NCBI GenBank assembly: GCA_964476835.1
Contig: CAYZCE010000006.1
Coordinates: 14,482-78,481, forward strand
Source of the DNA: PALSA-926 sp964476835
GTDB lineage: Bacteria; Pseudomonadota; Alphaproteobacteria; Micavibrionales; UBA2020
Direction of reading: 5' to 3'
Length of the DNA stretch: 64,000 nt
Below the pieces are notes generated by a model that saw only the letters and a program-made list of their open reading frames with translations, made no database searches and had not been told where the DNA came from. Below, piece after piece: positions 50,770 through 59,576 of the stretch (within the stretch, counting starts at the first letter, position 1; every line of letters starts with the position of its first letter). The translations under genes were made by a program, and so were the position numbers.

Positions 50770-52209
50770 TTATTCGCGCCAAAGGTGCAGAACCGCATAG
50801 CTGCGCCAGGGCCGCCAGCCTTGCGAGAGGGCATCGGCCGCGGCGGGCGTGACATCGCCGAGGGCGTGGCGCAGGGCAAGGTCTTCCTTGGGGAAGGCGT
50901 CGGGCCAGCGCAATGCCCGCATGGCGATGTAGTGCGCCGTCCACGGGCCGATGCCGGGCAGGCGGCGCAGGTGTTCCATGGCGGCTTCCGGCGGCGTACC
51001 GGGCGTCAGCGATATGCCGCCTGAAGCGCATGCCGCGGCGAGCGCGATGATGCTGGCCGCACGCGCCCCCGTGATGCCGAGCGCGCCGATGTCGTCAACG
51101 TTGGCCTCGGCGATGCGCTCCGGCAGCGGCGATAGGCGGTCGAGTTCGGCGAAGGGCGTCTTGATCTTGCGGCCGAAGGCTTCGGCGAAGCGTCCGCCCA
51201 GCGTCGTTGCCGCACGCACGCTGACCTGCTGGCCGAGGATGGCGCGCACGGCCAGCTCGATACCGTCGAAAGCCCCGGGCACGCGCAGGCCCGGATGGCG
51301 CGCGACGCGCCTTTTCAGGAGCGGATCGCGGCCGAGATGCGCGGCGATGAGGTCGGTGCGCGCGCCGAGGTCGAACTGGTGGCGCAGCCGATTCAGCAGT
51401 GTGGGCAGGACGGGCGCGAGCGTGTGCGGAAACTCGACCGCCAACGCGTTCTTCTCCGGCACATGGCGCACGGCGACCCAGCCTTTATATTTACCCAAGG
51501 CAATGGTACGGCGGTAGGCATCGTCCGTCACCCATTCGACGCCCTTCAGCATGCGTCCCTGCAGGAACGCGAGCGTGCCTGTCCAGTCGTAAGGTGGGCG
51601 GTAGGACAAGAGGACGGTCGAGGTCTCCGTATCCGTCGGTAACGTGCCGAGCGACCGGCGTAGGCGTGTCGGCGGCATCCGGTAGCGCGTGAGGAAGGCG
51701 TCGTTGAAGCGCCGCAGGCTGGAAAACCCGCTCGCGAAGGCGATGTCGGTGACGGGCAGCGCCGTTTCGGTCAGCAGCTGCTTGGCCAGCAGCAGGCGGC
51801 GCGTTTGCAGCAATTCGATCGGCGAGACGCCGAGTTCTTTCTGCAGGATGCGGCGGATCTGGCGGGAGCTGAGTTCGAATTGCGCGGCGATGTCCTCGAC
51901 GCCGGCGTCGCCCTCGATCCCGCCGTCCTCGAGGCGCTGTGCGATGGCTTCCGCGATGCGCCGCGCGTCGTCGACGGGGGCCGCGCCGGGCGCCAACTCG
52001 GGCCGGCAGCGCAGGCAGGGGCGGAAGCCCTGTTTCTCTGCCGCCTCGCGCGTCTCGAAGAAGCGGCAGTTCTCCTTCTTCGGGGTGCGTGCGGTGCAGA
52101 TCGGTCGGCAATAGATGTTGGTCGAGGTCACGCCGATATAAAATACGCCGTCGAACCGCGTGTCGCGGGCGCGGTAGGCGTCATAGGAAGTGTCGGCGTT
52201 CATCGTCAT
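50770..52209 (-). CDS. Ada-type regulator fused to AlkA DNA-3-methyladenine glycosylase
   Basis: 479 residues. It has an N-terminal Ada zinc domain (about 1-75, Cys in NIYCRPICTAR and RPCLRCRPE; the first Cys is the methyl acceptor), an AraC-type HTH (about 90-175, ASGFSSLRRFNDAF), an AlkA N-terminal domain and a HhH-GPD glycosylase domain with LPGIGPWTAHYIAMRAL and the catalytic Asp (WPDAFPKEDLAL). It should sense methylphosphotriesters, activate repair genes and excise alkylated bases. The divergent ogt gene is 138 bp away across a perfect inverted repeat. Starts at 52209 or 52203 are both possible. Confidence 0.92.
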   Translation of the reverse strand: MTMNADTSYDAYRARDTRFDGVFYIGVTSTNIYCRPICTARTPKKENCRFFETREAAEKQGFRPCLRCRPELAPGAAPVDDARRIAEAIAQRLEDGGIEGDAGVEDIAAQFELSSRQIRRILQKELGVSPIELLQTRRLLLAKQLLTETALPVTDIAFASGFSSLRRFNDAFLTRYRMPPTRLRRSLGTLPTDTETSTVLLSYRPPYDWTGTLAFLQGRMLKGVEWVTDDAYRRTIALGKYKGWVAVRHVPEKNALAVEFPHTLAPVLPTLLNRLRHQFDLGARTDLIAAHLGRDPLLKRRVARHPGLRVPGAFDGIELAVRAILGQQVSVRAATTLGGRFAEAFGRKIKTPFAELDRLSPLPERIAEANVDDIGALGITGARAASIIALAAACASGGISLTPGTPPEAAMEHLRRLPGIGPWTAHYIAMRALRWPDAFPKEDLALRHALGDVTPAAADALSQGWRPWRSYAVLHLWRE

Positions 52210-52242
52210 GTGCGGCAGTCTAAGCCGAGGCGGCGACAAATA

Positions 52243-52297
52243 CCAGCCGTTTTCGGACATGGTGTTTTTCATGGCAAACGCGTCCGAAAACGGCTGG
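52243..52297. promoter_or_regulatory. Perfect 16-bp inverted repeat between ada/alkA and ogt
   Basis: CCAGCCGTTTTCGGAC (52243-52258) is exactly repeated in inverse at 52282-52297, with a 23-bp spacer, in the divergent promoter region of two alkylation-repair genes. It is a strong candidate operator for the Ada-type regulator. Confidence 0.7.
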
Positions 52298-52347
52298 CAT
52301 CAGCGCGGCATTGGGCTAAAGTGGCTTTCGCAACAATGGAGGAAGCC

Positions 52348-52833
52348 ATGACCTGTGTGTACAAAAAGATGCCCTCGCCGGTCGGCGAACTGACGCTGGT
52401 CGCGGGCGATCAAGGCCTGGTGGCCGTGCTGTGGGAGGACGACGACCCGGCGCGCGTCAGGCTGGAGGACTTCACGGAGATGAAAAAGCATCCCATCCTC
52501 GCCGTGGCGGAACGTCAGTTGCGGGAATACTTCGCCAATGAACGCCGGACGTTCTCTCTGGCGCTCGATCCACGCGGCACCGACTTTCAAAAGAAGGTCT
52601 GGCGCGCGTTGCAAACCATCCCCTTCGGCGAGACGCGCAGCTATGGCCAACTGGCGCAGCAGATCGGGCGGCCGACGGCTTCCCGCGCGGTGGGCGCGGC
52701 GAACGGCCGCAATCCGCTCTCGATCATCGTGCCGTGCCATCGCGTCATCGGTGCAAACGGGAAACTCACCGGTTTTGCGGGGGGGCTGAAGGCCAAGGCG
52801 TATTTGCTGAAACTGGAAGCGGACGTTACTTGA
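52348..52833 (+). CDS. ogt: Methylated-DNA-protein-cysteine methyltransferase
   Basis: 161 residues, the normal Ogt/MGMT length. The active-site motif IVPCHRVIG (Cys acceptor) and the recognition segment IPFGETRSYGQLAQQIGRPTA are intact. It removes O6-alkyl groups from guanine in one step. The start at 52348 follows an aatggagga ribosome site. It is divergent from the Ada/AlkA fusion gene and convergent with the next gene, overlapping its 3' end by 8 bp. Confidence 0.95.
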   Translation: MTCVYKKMPSPVGELTLVAGDQGLVAVLWEDDDPARVRLEDFTEMKKHPILAVAERQLREYFANERRTFSLALDPRGTDFQKKVWRALQTIPFGETRSYGQLAQQIGRPTASRAVGAANGRNPLSIIVPCHRVIGANGKLTGFAGGLKAKAYLLKLEADVT

Positions 52834-54580
52834 ACAAATCCGGGCGGCGTTCTTCGAGGTAGCTGAGGTAAGGCTCGACGCGGTCGCAGACGAGGAAGAC
52901 GGCGGTCTTCTTTTCCGTGAGCGACGCGTCGATGCCGCGCAGATAAGTGAGCGCGGCGTGGCAGGCCGCGCCGCTCGACGGCCCGGCCATGACGCCGTAG
53001 CGGCGGATGAGGCCGAGCACGCCGTCGATGGCTTCCTGCGCGGTGCAGCCGATCATGCGGTTGTAGAACTTCTCGTCGAAGGGGCCGATATCGAAAATCT
53101 CGCCAAGGTGGCGGATGCCGGGGATGAAGTCTTCGGTGCCGGAAACGACGCCGGAGATATCAAGCGCCGGGTTGGCCGTCTTCAGCGTGCGCGCGACGCC
53201 GACGGAGGAACCCGCCGTTCCGATCGCGCCGAAGAAATAGTCGACGCGGCCGAGGTCTTCGAGGATCTCGCGCCCGGTATTGTCGGCATGCGTGCCGACG
53301 TTGGCGGCGTTGCGGTACTGGTCTGTGTAGAAATAGCGGTCGGCTTCGTCGCGCGCCTTCTGGTCGACGATATTGAGCGCGGCGTAGGCGTCAGGCGCAT
53401 CGCCGATCGGCGTGACCGTAGCGCCCTGCAGTTGCAGCAGCTTGCGCGTTTCGGGCAGACGGATGCGATTGCTGACGGTCTCAAGCGAGGTGCCGTGCAG
53501 CGCGGCGATGGCTTGCAGCGCGCGCGCGGCGTTGCCGCTGGACAGCTCCAGCACGCGCTTGCCGTCGGCGGCGATCTGGCCGATATGCGGGCCGAGCATG
53601 GCGAGCGCCGTGCGGTCCTTGACCGAGCCGAAGGGATTGAGGTGCTCGAGCTTGGCGTAGACCTCGACGTTCTTCAATCCCGTCTTCGCGGGATCAAGGC
53701 GCAGGAGCGGCGTGTTGCCGATGAGCTCCAGTACGCTGTCGACCTTGCGGCCGGCGCGAGCGGGCAGGGCGCGTGCGTTGTTCTTGAAGATGAGCGAGGT
53801 CAGCGAGACGCCGTCCGTCCGCGCGGTGCGGTGGGCGACGTCGTAGCCGGATTTGCAGACGGCGCAAGCGTCGACCGCGTCGTTGATGACGAAGCTGAGC
53901 GTGCCCTCGGCGGCGGTGCGCGCGATCACGTGACTGACGCCGGCGAACTGGTTGACGCGGTGGAAGATGGCTTCCTTGTTGCCGACCCAGTTGGCGATCC
54001 AGACCAAGCCGCCCGCCGAATAATCGGCTTCCTCGGCGCGGGATTGTGTGACGCGCAGCAGGTCGGCAATGCCGAGGCGTGCGGCGAGAGCAGCAGCGAG
54101 GGCGCAGGATTCCGCATCCGCGTCGACCAGCGTGACGCGCAGGCCGGCCTTCAGCACCAGCAGCAGCGCCGGCACGGGCATCGCGCCGCCGCCGACATAG
54201 TAAGCGTGGCGCGGCGCGAGCGTGCTGAGGAATTCCATTTCGGCATCCATCAGCGCCTTGTAGATATCGCCGTAATAGGCGGCATAGATGTCGTCGGACG
54301 AGAGCGTGTTGCGCGCCAGCAACTCGCGCGCGGTCGCACATTCCTCGGCGATGCCGGCGCGGCAGGAGAGCGGGAAGATATCGGCCGCGGCCGCGCGCAC
54401 CTCGGCATCGGCGGAAAGGCTTTGCAGCGTCTCGGCATCGGCAGGCTTGGCGGCGATGGCATAGAGGCGGTAGCGCGCGTCGTGGAAGCGCTTGTTGCCC
54501 GGCGTCAGGTCGCGGCTGGCGACCATGTCGCCCGCGGCGGCGAGGATGTCGGCCTTGATGGCTGCGATGTCCGCGCGCAT
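52826..54580 (-). CDS. Nicotianamine-synthase-like domain fused to cysteine-synthase-like PLP enzyme
   Basis: 584 residues. The N-terminal half (about 1-270) has a SAM-binding fold resembling nicotianamine synthase/CntL: HAYYVGGGAMPVPALLL, VTLVDADAESCAL, GGLVWIANWVGNKEA and IARTAAEGTL. CntL-type enzymes transfer aminobutyrate from SAM. The C-terminal half (about 276-584) is a CysK-type fold: ELIGNTPLLRLDP, PLP lysine in NPFGSVKDRTA, ELSSGNAARAL, phosphate loop AIGTAGSSVG. CysK-type enzymes make beta-substituted alanines. I know of no characterised enzyme with this fusion. It is co-transcribed with a methyltransferase gene (10 bp upstream) and a hydrolase gene, suggesting a metallophore-like or other amino-acid-derived product. 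Confidence 0.75.
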   Translation of the reverse strand: MRADIAAIKADILAAAGDMVASRDLTPGNKRFHDARYRLYAIAAKPADAETLQSLSADAEVRAAAADIFPLSCRAGIAEECATARELLARNTLSSDDIYAAYYGDIYKALMDAEMEFLSTLAPRHAYYVGGGAMPVPALLLVLKAGLRVTLVDADAESCALAAALAARLGIADLLRVTQSRAEEADYSAGGLVWIANWVGNKEAIFHRVNQFAGVSHVIARTAAEGTLSFVINDAVDACAVCKSGYDVAHRTARTDGVSLTSLIFKNNARALPARAGRKVDSVLELIGNTPLLRLDPAKTGLKNVEVYAKLEHLNPFGSVKDRTALAMLGPHIGQIAADGKRVLELSSGNAARALQAIAALHGTSLETVSNRIRLPETRKLLQLQGATVTPIGDAPDAYAALNIVDQKARDEADRYFYTDQYRNAANVGTHADNTGREILEDLGRVDYFFGAIGTAGSSVGVARTLKTANPALDISGVVSGTEDFIPGIRHLGEIFDIGPFDEKFYNRMIGCTAQEAIDGVLGLIRRYGVMAGPSSGAACHAALTYLRGIDASLTEKKTAVFLVCDRVEPYLSYLEERRPDLFK

Positions 54581-54590
54581 GGCTTCTCCC

Positions 54591-55292
54591 TTACGCCAAG
54601 GGCTTCGTGCACTTGAAGGCGTAGCGGTGGTTGTACCAGAGGTCGAGCTGGTCCGCCGGCGAGATGCCGTACCAGCTGTTGGTGCGGATCGGCGTGGAGA
54701 TGTAGCTCTTGGGCACCATCTTCATGACGCGCACGGTGAAGCCCGGCGCCTCGAGGCCCTTGATGACCGCGTTGATGTCGTTCTGCGCGCACTTGACGGA
54801 AGCGAACTTGTCGATCTGTTCCTGGATTTTCTTGAAGCGCGGGTTGGTCACGTAGTCGGGGTGCGTGACGTAGTAGGTGCCGCCGGGCTTGAGGCGGTCG
54901 TAGACGTTGCGCGCGTGGCTCGCGAGGTCGTCGATCAGGTAGATGACGGCGGTGCTGATCGCCGCGTCGAAATCGGTGTCGAGCGTGCTGATGTCGCTGG
55001 TCGCGATATAGGTGGCAGGCACTTGGCCCTTGCGCTCGTTGGCGACGTTGATCGAGGACTGCGCGAGGTCGACGCCGACGCCGGCGCGGAACTTCTGTTC
55101 CTCGTAGATGCGGCGGAGCAAGCCGCCCTGGTTGCAGCCGAAGTCGAGCAGCTTCTTGCCGGTGAGATCAGTGTCGATGACATTCCGTACCACATCGGTC
55201 CAGAATTCAATGTGGTCGTCTTCCATCGACTGGTCGCCTTGACCGGGTTCGAGCCACCATTCGTTATAAAGCTGTTCTTTTGCCTGTGCCAT
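54591..55292 (-). CDS. Class I SAM-dependent methyltransferase
   Basis: 233 residues from the ATG at 55292, which follows ggaagg; an ATG at 55316 is an alternative. The SAM-binding motif is KLLDFGCNQGGLLRRIYE, followed by VGVDLAQSSINVAN and YDRLKPGGTYYVTHPDYV. The C-terminal part (YISTPIRTNSWYGISPADQL) is distinct and may bind substrate. It lies 10 bp upstream of the fusion-enzyme gene in an apparent operon. Substrate unknown. Confidence 0.85.
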   Translation of the reverse strand: MAQAKEQLYNEWWLEPGQGDQSMEDDHIEFWTDVVRNVIDTDLTGKKLLDFGCNQGGLLRRIYEEQKFRAGVGVDLAQSSINVANERKGQVPATYIATSDISTLDTDFDAAISTAVIYLIDDLASHARNVYDRLKPGGTYYVTHPDYVTNPRFKKIQEQIDKFASVKCAQNDINAVIKGLEAPGFTVRVMKMVPKSYISTPIRTNSWYGISPADQLDLWYNHRYAFKCTKPLA

Positions 55293-55352
55293 TGTGGGCC
55301 TGCCTTCCGCATTCATATCGGGGTAATTTTATGTCGCTAAAGTGATAGAAAA

Positions 55353-56306
55353 TCAAGTGTTTTTTGGAAAATAAGGCGGAAACTTTGTTTTCGGCACGGC
55401 GCCGGGGCTGGCCTGCATGGCTTGAAAAATAACGGCCAGATGCTTTTGTATAACCGGATCATGGACATCGTGGGTCTCAGCCGGGATCTGGATGACCTTC
55501 GCCTGCGGGTAAATACGGGCGAGACCGGTGTGCGGCGCCGCCCAGGGGTCAACCTCGCCGTAGACGAGCAGGACGGGCAGGGCGCGGAAGGCGGCCGTGG
55601 CGGTGCGCTCGGCCAGCCAGAAGGCGGGCTGGTCGGCCAGCGCCTGCTTCTCGTGCAGTGCGCCGACAAGGCTTTCCTTGAACTTGCGGTCCCATGCCTC
55701 GGGCGGGCGGGCGGCGGCGAAGTCCTCAAATGACAGGACGCCGCCGGCGGCCTTGTGCGTGTTGTGGAGGGAATGTAGCCATTCCGCAGGCGTTGCGCGC
55801 GCGAGGTTCTCGAATGCGTTGCGCGTATATTCCACCGCGTCTTTTGCGCCATGATGCGCGAAGAAATCCTTGTCGGTGACGATGTCCCAGTCCTGCGCGG
55901 TGGCGAGGTAGGGCGCATAGGCAACCAGCTGGCCGCAGCGCGCCGGATGCGCCGCCGCATAGGCCGTCATGTAGATCGCGCCGAACGACCATGCGAAGAT
56001 GTCCCACTGCGCCACGCCGAGGCGTTTCCGCAGGCGCTCGATATCGCGCACGTTGTCGTCGAGGGTGTTGTGGGAGAGGCTGCCCAGCGGCTCCGACTTG
56101 CCGATGCCGCGCTGGTGCATGACGATGACGCGGCGGTTGGGCGGAATGTCCATCTTTTCGAGATCGAACGTCGCCCCGTGGCCGCCGTGGATCAGCAGCA
56201 GCGGTGGCGCATCGACAGGGCCGAACTCCGCCCAATAGAGGCGGTGGCCGTCGCCGGTATCGAGGAAACCCTCGACCCGGGGGGTGCGTGAAATAGCGGG
56301 TGACAT
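55353..56306 (-). CDS. Alpha/beta hydrolase (proline-iminopeptidase-like)
   Basis: 317 residues from the ATG at 56306. The oxyanion region PLLLIHGGHGATFD, the segment MHQRGIGKSEPLG and the nucleophile-type elbow FAWSFGAIYMTAYA match S33 peptidase/hydrolases of the proline iminopeptidase type. The catalytic Ser is in W-S-F-G, Asp in GEVDPW and His in THDVHD. It could hydrolyse a peptide or ester intermediate. It heads the minus-strand operon and is divergent from the methyltransferase at 56371. Confidence 0.85.
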   Translation of the reverse strand: MSPAISRTPRVEGFLDTGDGHRLYWAEFGPVDAPPLLLIHGGHGATFDLEKMDIPPNRRVIVMHQRGIGKSEPLGSLSHNTLDDNVRDIERLRKRLGVAQWDIFAWSFGAIYMTAYAAAHPARCGQLVAYAPYLATAQDWDIVTDKDFFAHHGAKDAVEYTRNAFENLARATPAEWLHSLHNTHKAAGGVLSFEDFAAARPPEAWDRKFKESLVGALHEKQALADQPAFWLAERTATAAFRALPVLLVYGEVDPWAAPHTGLARIYPQAKVIQIPAETHDVHDPVIQKHLAVIFQAMQASPGAVPKTKFPPYFPKNT

Positions 56307-56370
56307 GCGCCATGTCTCTCTGTTAGGGTGTTTAGAAAGTAAAGTATTATGTTTAAAAGTCAAGCTGGAA

Positions 56371-57102
56371 ATGGATAGTTTCGAGACGGTCGCCCGCCAT
56401 TATTCTGCGCTCAGCCAGCACTATGATGACTGGTTTTCAAGTCCTTGGCCGGCTCCCGCCATCCGGCAGGGGGAGGCGCTGGACACCCTGCTGCCCCCGC
56501 GCAGCCGGGTACTCGACCTGACTTGCGGCGTGGGTACCCAGTCCTTCGGTCTTGCCCTTAAAGGGCATGAGGTGACCGGGGTGGATATCAGCCACGGCCA
56601 GATCGAGGAGGCACGCCGCCGTTCCCAAAGCAGCGCTATCCGCTGGCTGGTCGGCAACGCGGCCGAGATCGCGCATGTGGTCACGGGGTCGTTCGACGCC
56701 ATCATCTCCTTCGGCAATTCCTTCCCGCTGCTCGGCGACGCCGAGACGATGGCGCGCAGCCTGCGCCAGTGCCACGGCTTGCTGGTGCCGGGCGGGACGG
56801 TTATGGTCTCGATGCGCGACCACGCCGACCTGCGGGCGCGCAAGCCCCAGGAAATCGGCCGCGGCCCGACGACGCGGGGAGAATGGATCGAGACCGCGGA
56901 ATGGTTGCCCGACGGCATGCGTTACAAATCGCACATCACCTTCACGACGATGGCGCAGGAGTGCATCGACTACGACTTCCCGCCGCTCGCCGCCGTGACG
57001 GGGGCGGAGATGTTGCAGATGCTGCGCGATGTCGGTTTCGCGGGCGTAGAGGTTTTCAGCAACCCTGCCTTCAGCTTCCCGGTTTTCAAGGGTGTAAAAT
57101 GA
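56371..57102 (+). CDS. SAM-dependent methyltransferase (glycine/sarcosine N-methyltransferase-like)
   Basis: 243 residues from the ATG at 56371. LDLTCGVGTQSFGLAL and VTGVDISHGQIEEARR are the SAM-binding motifs; the T/S-C-G-x-G-T-Q signature is typical of glycine/sarcosine N-methyltransferase-like proteins and is shared with the methyltransferase at 58175. N-methylation of an amino acid is plausible but not shown. The stop overlaps the start of the PLP-enzyme gene (ATGA), so translation is coupled. Confidence 0.85.
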   Translation: MDSFETVARHYSALSQHYDDWFSSPWPAPAIRQGEALDTLLPPRSRVLDLTCGVGTQSFGLALKGHEVTGVDISHGQIEEARRRSQSSAIRWLVGNAAEIAHVVTGSFDAIISFGNSFPLLGDAETMARSLRQCHGLLVPGGTVMVSMRDHADLRARKPQEIGRGPTTRGEWIETAEWLPDGMRYKSHITFTTMAQECIDYDFPPLAAVTGAEMLQMLRDVGFAGVEVFSNPAFSFPVFKGVK

Positions 57103-58178
57103 AAATCGTGCGCCGCAGCGAAATCGTGATGAAGGACTTGGCCGACCTGCGCCAGCGCGCCGCGCGCGTGTGGGAGTACGAGCCGGATCTCGCCATCAGC
57201 GCCAACCTTGCCAACCCGACGGTGCATGCGCTTGAAGAAACACTGACGCGCCTTGAAGGCGGCCACCGTTCCGTCGCGGTCGGCACGGGGCAGGCGGCGA
57301 TCGTCACGGCCATCCTCTCGACCGTGAAAAGCGGCGAGCGCCTGCTGCTGCCCGACAGCGTCTATGGCCCCGTGCGCCTGCTGGCCGACAACCAGTTGAA
57401 GGCGCTCGGCATCGGTGTCGATTATTACACTGACGATCTTGAAGCCAAGATCACGCCGCAGACGAAACTGATTTATCTTGAAAGCCCCGGCTCGCTGACG
57501 TTCGAGGTGCAGGACTTGGCGGCGGTCGCTGCGATTGCACGCGAACACGACATCCTGACCGCGATCGACAACACCTGGTCGACGCCGCTCTGCTGCCAGC
57601 CATTGCGCCACGGCATCGACATGGTCATCCATTCGCTTTCCAAGCTGGCGGCGGGGAACGGGGAGATTTTTGGCGGTGCTGTCGTCGTGTCGACGCCGGA
57701 GCTGTATAAGGCCGTCAAGGACACCGCCGTGTTCCTCGGCCACTGGCTGTCGCCCGACGACGCGGCAGCGATTGCGGCAGGGCTGGAAACGCTGCCGCAA
57801 CGATTGGCCGTTCAGGCCGACATCGCGCGGAGAATGGCGGAACGCGTCGCCGCGCATCCGAAAGTCAAGCAGGTCTTCGCGCCGTTCCTGCCGGTATCGC
57901 CAGAACATGCACGCTGGCAGAAATATCATAGCGGCCATTGCGGCCTGTTCTCCTTCCTGATCGATGGCGTGGTGACGGAAGGACAGCTCGACGCCTTCTT
58001 CCGGCGCCTGCCGGGTTTCAGCCTCAGCTTCGGCTGGGGCGGGCCGAATGCGCTGGCCGTGCCTGTGCGCCCCACGCGCACGGTGAAGCCCGCGCCGCAG
58101 GGCCACATGATCCGCATTTATACGGGCCTCACCGACCGCACCGCCGAACTGATCGCCGCACTGGACAAGCTGCCATGA
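57099..58178 (+). CDS. Transsulfuration-type PLP enzyme (cystathionine beta/gamma-lyase family)
   Basis: 359 residues of the Cys/Met-metabolism PLP family (MetB/MetC/MetZ). Hallmarks are SVAVGTGQAAIVTAIL, LPDSVYGPVRLLADN, AIDNTWSTPLCCQPL and the PLP-binding Lys in HSLSKLAAGNGEIFGG. It should cleave or exchange side chains of cysteine- or homocysteine-type amino acids. It is coupled to methyltransferase genes on both sides (4-bp overlaps), which suggests a dedicated pathway rather than ordinary methionine synthesis. Confidence 0.9.
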   Translation: MKIVRRSEIVMKDLADLRQRAARVWEYEPDLAISANLANPTVHALEETLTRLEGGHRSVAVGTGQAAIVTAILSTVKSGERLLLPDSVYGPVRLLADNQLKALGIGVDYYTDDLEAKITPQTKLIYLESPGSLTFEVQDLAAVAAIAREHDILTAIDNTWSTPLCCQPLRHGIDMVIHSLSKLAAGNGEIFGGAVVVSTPELYKAVKDTAVFLGHWLSPDDAAAIAAGLETLPQRLAVQADIARRMAERVAAHPKVKQVFAPFLPVSPEHARWQKYHSGHCGLFSFLIDGVVTEGQLDAFFRRLPGFSLSFGWGGPNALAVPVRPTRTVKPAPQGHMIRIYTGLTDRTAELIAALDKLP

Positions 58179-58963
58179 CAAGTTTCGATCCCAAAGCCAC
58201 CGCCAAGCTTTACGACGACATCGCCGACGTCTATTCGAGCTACTATGCCGACTACGCCGCCGCCGTGAAGAAACAGGGCGAAGACCTCGCGCGCATCATC
58301 CGCGCCCGTGTGAGCGTCGAAAAGCCGCGCGTGCTCGATTGCAGCTGCGGCATCGGCACGCAGGCCGTTGGCCTCGCATTGCAGGGCTGTGTGGTCGAGG
58401 GTTGCGACATCAGCCCCAAGTCGGTCGCGCAGGCCGAACGTCACGCCGCGCAGTTCGGCGTTTCCGGCCTGCCGCTCCGTGCCGCTGACATGCGTCAGAT
58501 CGGCAGCCTGTATCCCGAAAATTCCTATGACGCCGTGATTTCTTGCGGTAACAGTCTCGCGCACCTGCTGGAACAATCCGATATCGAAGCCGTGCTCTCA
58601 GGCGCGCGCAAGTTGTTGAAGAAAGGCGGCGTCTTCCTCGCCGCCCTGACCGACCACGAAGACAGGGAACCGCGCCGCGAAGACCAGTTCCACGACCCGC
58701 ACATCAAGCGCGACGGCGCGTTGAAAACCGCCAACTACCAGATCTGGACATGGCTGAAGCCCGGCGAAACCTATGTGTGCGATGATTACACCGTGATCGA
58801 CACGGCGGACGGCACGACGGTCAAGAAAGTCTCGGCCCCGTTCCGCATCTGGAAGCGCGCGCAGCTGTTCGATCTTGCCAAAACGCAGGGATTTGCGGAT
58901 GCCGCGTGGCTGCTGCCGGCGAAGACGGGCCATCACAACCCGATCCTGTGCCTGACGGCGTAG
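58175..58963 (+). CDS. SAM-dependent methyltransferase (paralogue of 56371 gene)
   Basis: 262 residues. VLDCSCGIGTQAVGLAL and EGCDISPKSVAQAERHAAQF match the same subgroup as the 56371 product, about the same length, and both flank the PLP enzyme. The C-terminal part (RIWKRAQLFDLAKTQGF, TGHHNPILCL) is typical of the group. It overlaps the PLP-enzyme gene by 4 bp. The stop abuts the convergent IbrB-like gene. Confidence 0.85.
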   Translation: MTSFDPKATAKLYDDIADVYSSYYADYAAAVKKQGEDLARIIRARVSVEKPRVLDCSCGIGTQAVGLALQGCVVEGCDISPKSVAQAERHAAQFGVSGLPLRAADMRQIGSLYPENSYDAVISCGNSLAHLLEQSDIEAVLSGARKLLKKGGVFLAALTDHEDREPRREDQFHDPHIKRDGALKTANYQIWTWLKPGETYVCDDYTVIDTADGTTVKKVSAPFRIWKRAQLFDLAKTQGFADAAWLLPAKTGHHNPILCLTA

Positions 58964-59575
58964 CTATTCCCACGACTGCGAGAATTCCTGGTCCTCGAAG
59001 GCTTCGGCAAGGCCGCTGAGCTGCTTGAGGCGCAGCACTTCGTCACTGTCCATGCCCAGCTCGCGCTGGATCTTCTCGTCCGTCCAGTTGTGCTTCTTGA
59101 GCAGGGCGACCAGCCGGGCCGACAGCGTCGTCTGGTGCGCGCCGCGTGCCATGTTGTGGCGCACGGTGGCGGCGATGCGTTCCGGCAGTTCCTTGTTGAG
59201 CGGCACGATGGGAATGTAGCCGTTGAGCGAAGCCTTGATCGATAGCGTGTACTTGATGATCTGCGTGCGGTGGAAGCCGTCGACGATGACGAACTTTCCC
59301 TTGTCATTTTCTGCGGCGACGATGGGCAGGGTGACGCCGTCTTTACTGATCGACAGGCGTAGCAAGTCCATTTCGGGTGGGGGTACCTTATTGGGGTTGT
59401 AGTCGTTGCTCTGCACGTTCTCCGCCTCGACCAGCTGGACGGAGAGGATGGGATGGTCCATCTCCAGCATCTCACGCAGCAGCGCGGTCATGGCGTTGTA
59501 GATGTCGACGCGGTCGCGCAGCTCGAGCTTCTTGCTGTCCTTGAAGAATTTTTTCACCTTGTCGGGTATGGGCAT
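58964..59575 (-). CDS. ParB/Srx-like protein (IbrB-like)
   Basis: 203 residues. The central ParB-like domain (about 35-125) has LVEAENVQSNDYNPNKV, LRLSISKDGVTLPIV and VDGFHRTQII, the last corresponding to the ParB G/D-x-H-R motif that binds nucleotide. In the same superfamily, SbnI and SerK are ATP- or ADP-dependent free-serine kinases with D-G-H-H-R. The C-terminal helical part (NWTDEKIQRELGMDSDEVLRL) resembles a ParB HTH. It is encoded 1 bp after the IbrA-like gene. Either a regulator or a nucleotide-using enzyme. Confidence 0.8.
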   Translation of the reverse strand: MPIPDKVKKFFKDSKKLELRDRVDIYNAMTALLREMLEMDHPILSVQLVEAENVQSNDYNPNKVPPPEMDLLRLSISKDGVTLPIVAAENDKGKFVIVDGFHRTQIIKYTLSIKASLNGYIPIVPLNKELPERIAATVRHNMARGAHQTTLSARLVALLKKHNWTDEKIQRELGMDSDEVLRLKQLSGLAEAFEDQEFSQSWE

Positions 59576-59576
59576 C

